A program made the position numbers and the translations under genes. The notes below the pieces were generated by a model, which ran no database searches, was not told the origin of the DNA, and saw nothing but the letters and a program-made list of their open reading frames with translations. Below, one piece after another: positions 1 through 5,013 of a stretch of DNA of 5,013 nucleotides. The DNA comes from Treponema sp. (lineage in GTDB: Bacteria > Spirochaetota > Spirochaetia > Treponematales > Breznakiellaceae): positions 1-5,013 of the forward strand of contig JAIRRF010000211.1 of the NCBI GenBank assembly GCA_031256115.1, read 5' to 3'. Position 1 is the first letter of the stretch; every line of letters begins with the position of its first letter.

Positions 1-767
1 CGGGTAGCAGGACAGCGCCAAATGTATCCACTTACTTCGGCAAGATCTACCAGGCCCTTTACCTTTCGGGCGTTGCCGCGGGTTATAAGACCGAGTCAAA
101 AAAGATAGGTTATGTGGCAGCTTTTCCTCTTCCGGAGGTAATCCGGGGAATTAATGCATTTACCCTGGGTGTTCTGTCGGTGGAACCGGCGGCGACGGTA
201 GAAGTGATATGGACTAATACCTGGGATAACCATATGGCAGAGACAAGGGCCGCAAATGAACTTTTTGACAAAGGTTGTGATGTTATCGCTCAGCACCAGG
301 ACAACCCCTGGCCTCAAATAGCCGCCCAGGATAATGGAAAGTTTGCGATTGGATACAACAGACGTACATACAGTGTAGCTCCCAATGCTTACCTTACCGC
401 CCCCATGTTCCACTGGGAAGTATTTTACCACGATGACGTGGATCGTATTATTGACGGTACCTGGGAGCCCCGGGCCTACTGGGGGGGCCTTAAAGAAGGA
501 ATCGTTGATCTTGATAATATATCGAATTTTGACCTCCAGGTTACTGAGATTGAAGAAGATGTTTTTTCCTCTGAGCTTATCGAAATTGAGAAAATTATTG
601 CCGAGGTACGGGCTTCCATTGAAAGAGGTACTTTTGAACCTTTTACGGGCCCATTAAAAGATCAGAACGGCGTAATAAGGGTTCCGAATAAGATCAGAAT
701 GTCCGACGATGAAATCTGGAACATAAACTGGTTTGTTGAGGGCGTTATCGGAAGCATTCCTCATTAA
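1..767 (+). CDS. BMP-family (PnrA-like) ABC transporter substrate-binding protein, 5'-truncated
   Basis: This is the C-terminal 254 residues of a basic membrane protein (BMP/PnrA/Med) family binding protein; the first full codon is at base 3 and the start lies outside the window. Family members are usually lipoproteins of about 330-370 residues that deliver nucleosides or related ligands to an ABC permease, so roughly 100 N-terminal residues, including any lipobox, are missing. Visible family signatures, numbered from the first visible residue, are YFGKIYQALYLSGVAAG (11-27), KIGYVAAFPLPEVIRGINAF (34-53), WTNTW (70-74), DVIAQHQD (93-100), IGYN, YWGG (159-162) followed by GIVDL, FTGPLKDQ, and the terminal WFVEGVIGSIP (243-253). 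The PEVIRGINAF and FTGPLKDQ blocks match the BMP branch distinct from classical PnrA/TmpC, so the ligand cannot be named with confidence; purine nucleoside is only the family default. No permease or ATPase gene follows it; the next gene overlaps its 3' end. Confidence 0.93.
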   Translation, partial: GSRTAPNVSTYFGKIYQALYLSGVAAGYKTESKKIGYVAAFPLPEVIRGINAFTLGVLSVEPAATVEVIWTNTWDNHMAETRAANELFDKGCDVIAQHQDNPWPQIAAQDNGKFAIGYNRRTYSVAPNAYLTAPMFHWEVFYHDDVDRIIDGTWEPRAYWGGLKEGIVDLDNISNFDLQVTEIEEDVFSSELIEIEKIIAEVRASIERGTFEPFTGPLKDQNGVIRVPNKIRMSDDEIWNINWFVEGVIGSIPH

Positions 768-2133
768 ATCGCCGCTCCTTTTGCCCAGGATTTTTCTTTT
801 TTTTCTTCTCGTTTTTGCAGTGCTTTCTTTGGTAGAAGCCCAAGAAGCTTTTCCCGCTTTGACGGATGCTGCCGTCAGGGGAAAATACCTTACCATAAAG
901 CTTGCAGTGGCCGGTCCGGGGGATGAGTTATATTTTTGGTGGGGGCATATTGGAATAGTTATAGAAGACGCCCTTTCAGGGGAATCAAGGTTTTATGACT
1001 GGGGGGTTTTTTCTTTTGATACGGAAAATTTTTACTATGATTTTGCTTATGGCCGGCTTTTTTACAGTTGTACTGTTTCCCCGGCAAATTATGCCATTGC
1101 CAGGTATATTGAAACAAACCGGGATTTAATCTTTTTTACTCTGGATTTGCCGCCGGAATCAAAAACCGAACTCCTTCATTTTGCAGAAAATAATGTACTG
1201 CCTGAAAACCGGGACTATGAATATCATCACTTTCGGGATAATTGTGCTACCAGGGTTCGGGATATTATTGACAGGGCAACAGAAGGCGGCTTTAAGGAAC
1301 GGTTCGGGGATGCCCAAGGCCGTTTTACTTTACGCCAGCATGTAAACCGCCATACCTGGTTTTCTCCATTTTGGGGTTGGGCCTTTAGTTTTTTAATGGG
1401 CCAGGACATCGACCAGTCCATTACTGTATGGGAAGAGATGTTCCTTCCATCGGAAATCGCCCAGCGCTGCATGGATTTTAGCTACATCGATGCTTTCGGA
1501 AATGAACGGGAGTTGGTTTCGGAAGTGGAGATTATAAATCAGGCAAAAGGGCGTCCTAAAGTTGCGACGGTTCCCCGGCGCCGGTCACAGGTACCGGCCC
1601 TGGGTCTCTTTATTGCTCTGGCGTTCTCTCTGCTAAGACTGAAGGCGGCAGGCATGCTTGCGGCTATTTCCGGCAGAAAACACAGCGTAACAGACAGCCA
1701 AATCAATGAAGGTACAGCAGCTTTTCAGGGAAATAGCCATATCCTCGGCCTGGGCCAGGCGGGACTGGGACTATTTTTTGGCATAATGGGGTCAATCCTT
1801 TTTTTTATGAGCTTTTTTACCAACCACGATTATACTTTTCATAACATCAATATAATTTTTGTTAATCCCATGCTTCTGGCCGCCGTTCCATTGGGTTTTT
1901 TGGCTGCCTTTTCAAAAAACCAAAAAAAATGCCAAAACGCGGAATTCCTGTTAACTCTCTTGTGGACACTGGTTTTTTTGGGAGGAATTGTAACAATTAT
2001 TATCCGCTTCTTACCCGGCTATTACCAACAAAACCAGCCTGTTCAAGCTTTAATACTGCCTTTCGCTTTTGTATTAAGCTTTTTCCCGAACTGGGTAAAC
2101 AAGTTGTTTAGGCTATTTTTTAAATTCAATTAG
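733..2133 (+). CDS. Lnb-like (DUF4105) integral membrane protein, putative lipoprotein N-acyltransferase
   Basis: The 466-residue protein has a signal peptide with hydrophobic core at about 20-34 and a plausible cleavage site after VEA (34-36). A periplasmic domain follows (about 37-285), then five hydrophobic segments near 287-312, 337-362, 372-394, 403-427 and 437-452. The periplasmic domain shows WWGHIGI (His72), FYDWG (87-91) and FRDNCATRVRDII (Cys171). A WGH histidine plus an NC(A/T)TRVRDI cysteine is the hallmark of DUF4105, the N-terminal domain of Lnb, which N-acylates lipoproteins in Bacteroides. The loop after the second membrane segment carries NHD, N371, N373 and NP (378-379), resembling the HxxxxN-N-NP pattern of the Lnb membrane region. 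Function by homology is therefore lipoprotein N-acylation at the outer face of the inner membrane; activity is inferred. It has no lipobox. The start is uncertain: TTG 733, TTG 736, ATT 763 (weak GGA upstream at 750-752) or TTG 781; none has a strong ribosome site, and all but perhaps the longest give a compact signal peptide. It overlaps the upstream gene, suggesting co-transcription. Confidence 0.85.
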   Translation: MLRALSEAFLIKSPLLLPRIFLFFLLVFAVLSLVEAQEAFPALTDAAVRGKYLTIKLAVAGPGDELYFWWGHIGIVIEDALSGESRFYDWGVFSFDTENFYYDFAYGRLFYSCTVSPANYAIARYIETNRDLIFFTLDLPPESKTELLHFAENNVLPENRDYEYHHFRDNCATRVRDIIDRATEGGFKERFGDAQGRFTLRQHVNRHTWFSPFWGWAFSFLMGQDIDQSITVWEEMFLPSEIAQRCMDFSYIDAFGNERELVSEVEIINQAKGRPKVATVPRRRSQVPALGLFIALAFSLLRLKAAGMLAAISGRKHSVTDSQINEGTAAFQGNSHILGLGQAGLGLFFGIMGSILFFMSFFTNHDYTFHNINIIFVNPMLLAAVPLGFLAAFSKNQKKCQNAEFLLTLLWTLVFLGGIVTIIIRFLPGYYQQNQPVQALILPFAFVLSFFPNWVNKLFRLFFKFN

Positions 2134-3769
2134 TTTGCATTTCTTCCAATGCTTTTTCCGCTTCTGAAACTTCATCATACTGCATAATATGATCCTTGTA
2201 GATTATTGAATTTTCATGACTTTTTCCCAATAAAATTACCAGGTCTCCGGGACAGGCTAACGAGAAAGCTTTTCTTATGGCGGTCTTTCTGTCCGGAATA
2301 AGAAAAAGTTTTTCTTTTAGGTCGATTAACGGACTTTTGTTTATTGAAGCATTAAAAGAATTTATGCACCCTCCGGCTATTTCTTCCAAAATTGCCATTG
2401 GGTCTTCTCCCCGGGGATCTTCATCGGCCAGGATTACTATGTCCGAATAACGGGCGGCAATAGCCCCCTGTTCACTGCGTTTTTGTGTATCGCGTTCTCC
2501 GGCTGAACCAAAAAGACTGATGAGACGGCCTTTGTTTTGGCCGATCCTGGAGCTAAGGGAAGGAAAGATGGTTTGGAAAGATGATGGTGTATGAGCGTAG
2601 TCTACCAGAACTTCAAAGGGCTGTCCGCGTATTACAGGCATCATCCGGCCCCAAACCGGTTTAAGTGACGGAACCATGGGAACGAATTCTTCTATGGGCC
2701 TGTCAAGAAGCCTCGAAATAACCAGAAGGGCGGCCAGAACATTACCCGAATTAAATGCCCCCGGAAGTTTATCTTCCACAGAAAAGGTTTTCCCGTTTTG
2801 TGTGTTAAATACTTCGTAACTGTTGCCGCCGCTGCTGCTTTTTGTGGATTTTAGCATCAAATCTGCCCTGTCCGTTGTGCAGGCATTAAACATGAATGTT
2901 TTTTGTTTGGTTGCGGCGGCAAAAAAGGAGGCGCTTTTATCGGCGGCATTTATAACCCCAAAGGGCTGTAGGGTTTTTCCACTTGTCCGGTCCATAAACG
3001 CAACCGCCCGCTTGTCCAGGGACCGGAAAAGATTTGCCTTGTCATCCCGGTACTGTTCCCAGGTTCCGTGAAATTCCAGGTGTTCATGGGTTACAGTGGT
3101 CATAACTGCCGCATCAAAGGCAAGATCCCCCAGTCTGTTGGTTCGCGGGGACAGGCCGTGGGAACTGGTTTCGATCACCGCATATTCACAGCCCTTTTTT
3201 ACCATTTGTGCCAAACGTAAATGAACAACCGTTGCTTCCGGCGTGGTCTGGTGTTCGGGGTTCCATTGAGCCTCCCCGTCACCGTCACTGTATTGGACGG
3301 TGGAAATAAAACCAGTTTTTTTTTCCGCCAAACATAAAAGCTGCCAAATTAAAAACACCGTGGTACTTTTACCTTCCGTTCCTGTTACTCCTATAAGGAT
3401 AAGTTTTTCTCCGGGAAATCCGTGGTATGCTGCTGCGATTGAAGACATGGCAAACCGGGAATTTTCTACCCGGATAAATACTATGTCTTTTAGCATTTGC
3501 TTTGTAATTCCGGTTTGCAGTAATTCATCCGGATTTAATTCCCGCTGATGAATAATGCCTCCGGCGCCTTTTTTTATTGCATCACCAATATAGTTATACC
3601 CGTCTGTATGAGTCCCCGGTAGGGCAAAAAATAAGGCTCCCTCCTGTACTTTGTTGGAATCGTATTCCAAAGCAGAAATAAAAGGATTTCCACTGCCTTT
3701 TATTTCCATACATCCCGCCTTCTTTGCGGTTTCTGCGGAAAAAAAATCGTGTAGCTTCATATTGGTCAT
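2126..3769 (-). CDS. murE: UDP-N-acetylmuramyl-tripeptide synthetase (MurE-type Mur ligase)
   Basis: This cytoplasmic ATP-dependent ligase adds the third, diamino residue to UDP-MurNAc-L-Ala-D-Glu in peptidoglycan synthesis. The 547 residues are slightly longer than typical (about 490-520). Domain 1 (about 1-120) has the SN-x-V-x-x-G-x-LFFALPG uridine-binding block (38-52) and DGYNYI (56-61). The central ATPase domain has the P-loop GVTGTEGKSTT (127-137), TTPE (175-178), ETSSHGL (200-206), HEHLEFHG (228-235) and Lys244 in YRDDKANLF, the likely carbamylated lysine. The C-terminal domain has WGRMMPV (373-379), VDYAHTP (389-395), LFGSAGERDTQKR (419-431), DEDPRGEDP (449-457) and GKSHE (515-519). 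EDPR replaces the DNPR of meso-diaminopimelate enzymes; treponemal peptidoglycan contains L-ornithine, so ornithine is a reasonable but unproven substrate. Start: ATG 3769 gives MTNMKLHDFF; ATG 3760 gives the more family-like MKLHDFF. AGGTGA lies about 14 bases before the first, which is long. It diverges from queD and converges on the Lnb-like gene. Confidence 0.95.
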   Translation of the reverse strand: MTNMKLHDFFSAETAKKAGCMEIKGSGNPFISALEYDSNKVQEGALFFALPGTHTDGYNYIGDAIKKGAGGIIHQRELNPDELLQTGITKQMLKDIVFIRVENSRFAMSSIAAAYHGFPGEKLILIGVTGTEGKSTTVFLIWQLLCLAEKKTGFISTVQYSDGDGEAQWNPEHQTTPEATVVHLRLAQMVKKGCEYAVIETSSHGLSPRTNRLGDLAFDAAVMTTVTHEHLEFHGTWEQYRDDKANLFRSLDKRAVAFMDRTSGKTLQPFGVINAADKSASFFAAATKQKTFMFNACTTDRADLMLKSTKSSSGGNSYEVFNTQNGKTFSVEDKLPGAFNSGNVLAALLVISRLLDRPIEEFVPMVPSLKPVWGRMMPVIRGQPFEVLVDYAHTPSSFQTIFPSLSSRIGQNKGRLISLFGSAGERDTQKRSEQGAIAARYSDIVILADEDPRGEDPMAILEEIAGGCINSFNASINKSPLIDLKEKLFLIPDRKTAIRKAFSLACPGDLVILLGKSHENSIIYKDHIMQYDEVSEAEKALEEMQTN

Positions 3770-3808
3770 TATTGTACAAAAATCACCTATAAATTACTAT
3801 AAATTACC
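3770..3808. promoter_or_regulatory. 39-bp divergent intergenic region between murE and queD
   Basis: This A+T-rich gap must hold the nearest transcription signals for both murE (-) and queD (+), unless promoters lie inside the opposing genes. On the + strand TTGTAC (3772-3777) and TACTAT (3795-3800) are 17 bp apart, and TATAAA occurs at 3788 and 3798; these are weak -35/-10 candidates. On the - strand TACAAT (complement of 3771-3776) resembles a -10 box, but lies so close to the murE ATG at 3769 that it would only suit the later ATG at 3760. No clear Shine-Dalgarno sequence precedes queD. Which elements are active is not decidable from sequence alone. Confidence 0.4.
3787..3806. repeat. Perfect tandem repeat of a 10-bp unit (CTATAAATTA x2)
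   Basis: Two identical adjacent copies of CTATAAATTA occupy 3787-3796 and 3797-3806, immediately before the queD start at 3809. The period equals about one helical turn, so the two copies present the same face of DNA. Each copy contains a TATAAA motif that could act as a -10-like element. It may be an operator, a duplicated promoter element or a chance duplication. Confidence 0.6.
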
Positions 3809-4204
3809 ATGTACCATGTTAGAGTAGAGGCGGAATTTGCAGCCGCCCATTTTTTAAGCCATTATCAGGGAAAGTGTGAACAGCTTCATGGTCATAATTA
3901 CCGGGTCCGTCTTTGGGCAAAGGGCAATGAGCTAAATAGTATCCTGGATAATAATCCGAAAGAAGGGGCTATGCTCGTAGATTTTGCTTTATTAAAAGAT
4001 GCACTACGCCAGGTTTGTAAGACCCTGGATCATTGTAATCTGAATGACAATCCTGCTTTTACAGGGGACCCAAGTGCGGAAAGGATTGCCCGTTATATTT
4101 TTGAAGAAATTTTACGAATCCTGCCGCCCGCAGACGCCAAACTCATTTATGCAGTGGATGTTTACGAGACAGCCGCCAACATGGCCCGGTATGAAAGGGA
4201 TTAA
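3809..4204 (+). CDS. queD: 6-carboxy-5,6,7,8-tetrahydropterin synthase (QueD/PTPS family)
   Basis: QueD converts 7,8-dihydroneopterin triphosphate to 6-carboxytetrahydropterin, the second dedicated step towards preQ0 and queuosine in tRNA. The 131-residue length is close to the family norm of about 120. The three zinc ligands are His14 (in FAAAHFL), His27 and His29 (in CEQLHGHNY), and Cys23 is the catalytic cysteine of the CxxxHGH motif. Other conserved elements are VDF (57-59), LDHCNLN (73-79) containing His75, PSAERIARYIF (88-98), and VYET (118-121) containing Glu120. The CxxxHGH motif favours QueD over eukaryote-type 6-pyruvoyl-tetrahydropterin synthase. The ATG at 3809 starts directly at the conserved beta-strand, so the N-terminus appears complete, though there is no obvious ribosome-binding site. 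No queC, queE or queF is in the window, so the rest of the pathway must be elsewhere. It ends one base from the stop of the opposing AMMECR1 gene. Confidence 0.95.
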   Translation: MYHVRVEAEFAAAHFLSHYQGKCEQLHGHNYRVRLWAKGNELNSILDNNPKEGAMLVDFALLKDALRQVCKTLDHCNLNDNPAFTGDPSAERIARYIFEEILRILPPADAKLIYAVDVYETAANMARYERD

Positions 4205-4205
4205 A

Positions 4206-4787
4206 TTATTCTTCGCCAAAAACAACAGCGGTAAAGGTAAGCAATTCCGCTCCGGGAGCTTCATAGGATTTAGGCGGTACTCCTGCTTTGGTGCAGATAT
4301 AATCCAAATATTCATCCAAATTCCAGCCCTGTTCCACCGGTACCTGAGGAAGGAGAACTCCGGAACGGCCCTTGTAAATCAGGTAAAGTCCGTGAATACC
4401 CACTTTTACCGATCGCGGATCAGAACATTTTTCCATAGGGGAAAGAACGGAAATTTCTATTTTACAAAGAGGGAATTCTTCTTTTGCAAGCGGCGGAAAC
4501 CGGGGATCACCGAAGGCTGCCTCTATAGCCATGGTATGTACGGTTTTTTCCAGGGCATCCATAGCGTTCATCCGGCCTATACAACCCCGCAGTTTACCTT
4601 CTTTAGTGTGCAGGGTAACAAAAGCCCCGCATAACATGGAAAGGGCGGAACGGCCGGCTCCTATTGCGGCGGATAATTCTGTTGGCCGTTGGTATTGTGG
4701 AGGGCGTTTTTCCAGACGGGCAGCAATGGTTTCCCGGACATCCGCCAATAGAACGGTTTTTTCTTCGTCAGTAATTGTAAAACTCAT
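4206..4787 (-). CDS. AMMECR1-domain protein (AmmeMemoRadiSam system protein A-like)
   Basis: This 193-residue, apparently cytoplasmic protein is an AMMECR1-domain protein over essentially its whole length. Recognisable blocks are GAFVTLHTKEGKLRGCIG (54-71) with the family-defining LRGCIG (66-71), AAFGDPRFPPL (90-100), a beta-strand KIEISVLSP (109-117), LLPQVPVEQGW (145-155) followed by an acidic/aromatic stretch, and CTKAGVP (165-171). No signal peptide or membrane segment is seen. The biochemical role of the family is unknown; in many prokaryotes the domain is encoded with a MEMO-like protein and a radical SAM enzyme, neither of which is in this window. The ATG at 4787 is supported by AGGAG at 4799-4803, 11 bases upstream and inside the end of the preceding ABC ATPase gene, whose stop is three bases before this start. 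The two genes therefore look like one operon, with translational coupling possible. Confidence 0.93.
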   Translation of the reverse strand: MSFTITDEEKTVLLADVRETIAARLEKRPPQYQRPTELSAAIGAGRSALSMLCGAFVTLHTKEGKLRGCIGRMNAMDALEKTVHTMAIEAAFGDPRFPPLAKEEFPLCKIEISVLSPMEKCSDPRSVKVGIHGLYLIYKGRSGVLLPQVPVEQGWNLDEYLDYICTKAGVPPKSYEAPGAELLTFTAVVFGEE

Positions 4788-4790
4788 TGT

Positions 4791-5013
4791 TTATACATCT
4801 CCTAAACGTGAAAGTCTGGCCAAAAAAGCCTTGGTACGCTCCAAACTGGGGTTGTCAATAAGTTCTGCTGCAGGGCCCTCTTCAATAAAAACTCCGCTGT
4901 CCATAAACAATACCCGGTCCGCAACTTCCCGTGCAAAGGGTATCTCGTGGGTTACAATAACCATGGTCATTTTCTCTGAAGCAAGGTTCCGTATTACTTT
5001 TAAAATGTCCCCG
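4791..5013 (-). CDS. Polar amino acid ABC transporter ATP-binding protein, C-terminal fragment
   Basis: Reading the minus strand from base 5012 gives 73 residues ending in TAA at 4793-4791; the start and most of the ATPase lie beyond the right edge. The visible part begins just after the expected Walker B/D-loop region. It contains TMVIVTHEIPFAREVADRV, where the THE histidine is the H-loop switch residue, then VLFMDSGVFIEEGP, NPSLERTKAFLARL and the end SRLGDV. The VTHE-x-x-FAREVADRV-x-FMD-x-G and NP-x-x-ERT-x-x-FL pattern is characteristic of the GlnQ/HisP/ArtP family that energises uptake of glutamine, histidine, arginine and related polar amino acids. The specific substrate cannot be told from this fragment. 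Walker A, signature and Walker B motifs are outside the window, so integrity cannot be judged. It lies directly upstream of the AMMECR1 gene and carries that gene's ribosome-binding site. Confidence 0.93.
   Translation of the reverse strand, partial: GDILKVIRNLASEKMTMVIVTHEIPFAREVADRVLFMDSGVFIEEGPAAELIDNPSLERTKAFLARLSRLGDV
4797..4803 (-). promoter_or_regulatory. Shine-Dalgarno site for the AMMECR1 gene, inside the ABC ATPase coding region
   Basis: The minus strand reads AGGAGAT here, with AGGAG (4799-4803) ending 11 bases before the ATG at 4787. It is the clearest ribosome-binding site in the window. It overlaps the last codons of the upstream ATPase gene, consistent with coupled translation of the two genes, and supports the chosen AMMECR1 start. 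Confidence 0.65.

Noticed and set aside
96..431. Antisense open frames opposite the BMP gene and opposite murE
   Set aside because: They mirror strongly supported genes, have no family resemblance and no initiation signals.
481..487. A G7 tract in the BMP gene as a phase-variation switch
   Set aside because: It encodes the conserved Tyr-Trp-Gly-Gly motif, the frame is intact on both sides, and seven bases is short for switching.
733..896. A frameshift or gene fusion at the BMP/Lnb-like junction
   Set aside because: The BMP protein ends at its normal family C-terminus (WFVEGVIGSIP) and the next product starts with its own signal peptide, so both genes look complete here.
3770..3808. A preQ1 riboswitch in front of queD
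   Set aside because: The gap to the start is only 39 bp of A+T-rich repeat with no G+C-rich stem, so there is no room for an aptamer unless it lies inside murE.
4044..4634. A 196-codon open frame on the + strand spanning the 3' end of queD and the antisense of the AMMECR1 gene
   Set aside because: It lies in another frame of two strongly recognised genes, has a composition unlike a folded protein, matches no family I know and has no ribosome site.
1..5013. CRISPR array, insertion sequence, tRNA, rRNA or phage genes
   Set aside because: No repeat-spacer pattern, terminal inverted repeats, transposase motifs or RNA gene signatures were seen; nearly all bases are assigned to housekeeping or transport genes.

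Overview
The window is about 5 kb of protein-coding bacterial DNA of intermediate G+C, with almost no non-coding space. The gene content and protein signatures suggest a spirochaete, most likely a Treponema-like gut or environmental species. The pointers are a BMP/PnrA-type substrate-binding protein, a MurE of the 'EDPRGEDP / GKSHE' type, and an Lnb-like (DUF4105) membrane protein. The taxonomic call is an inference from protein style; no rRNA or other marker gene is present.

Layout: (1) 1-767 (+), the C-terminal two-thirds or more of a BMP-family ABC transporter substrate-binding protein. (2) 733-2133 (+), overlapping its end, a membrane protein with a signal peptide, a periplasmic domain carrying a His/Cys pair (WWGH and DNCAT), and five C-terminal hydrophobic segments. 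This is the architecture of Lnb, the Bacteroides lipoprotein N-acyltransferase. (3) 2126-3769 (-), a complete MurE-type peptidoglycan ligase, converging on the Lnb-like gene with an 8-bp overlap of 3' ends. (4) 3770-3808, a 39-bp divergent gap holding a perfect tandem 10-bp A+T-rich repeat. (5) 3809-4204 (+), QueD, 6-carboxytetrahydropterin synthase. (6) 4206-4787 (-), an AMMECR1-domain protein, tail to tail with queD with one base between stop codons. (7) 4791-5013 (-), the C-terminus of a polar amino acid ABC transporter ATPase (GlnQ/HisP type), three bases upstream of the AMMECR1 start and evidently its operon partner.

Functionally the window mixes nutrient uptake (the BMP protein and the amino acid ATPase), cell-envelope construction (MurE, the Lnb-like protein) and queuosine precursor synthesis (QueD). 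The most interesting item is the Lnb-like protein. If the assignment holds, this organism carries an apparent alternative lipoprotein N-acylation enzyme, encoded directly behind a gene whose product is normally itself a lipoprotein. No mobile element, CRISPR array, tRNA or rRNA gene, riboswitch or convincing hairpin terminator was seen. Every stretch longer than 40 bases is coding.
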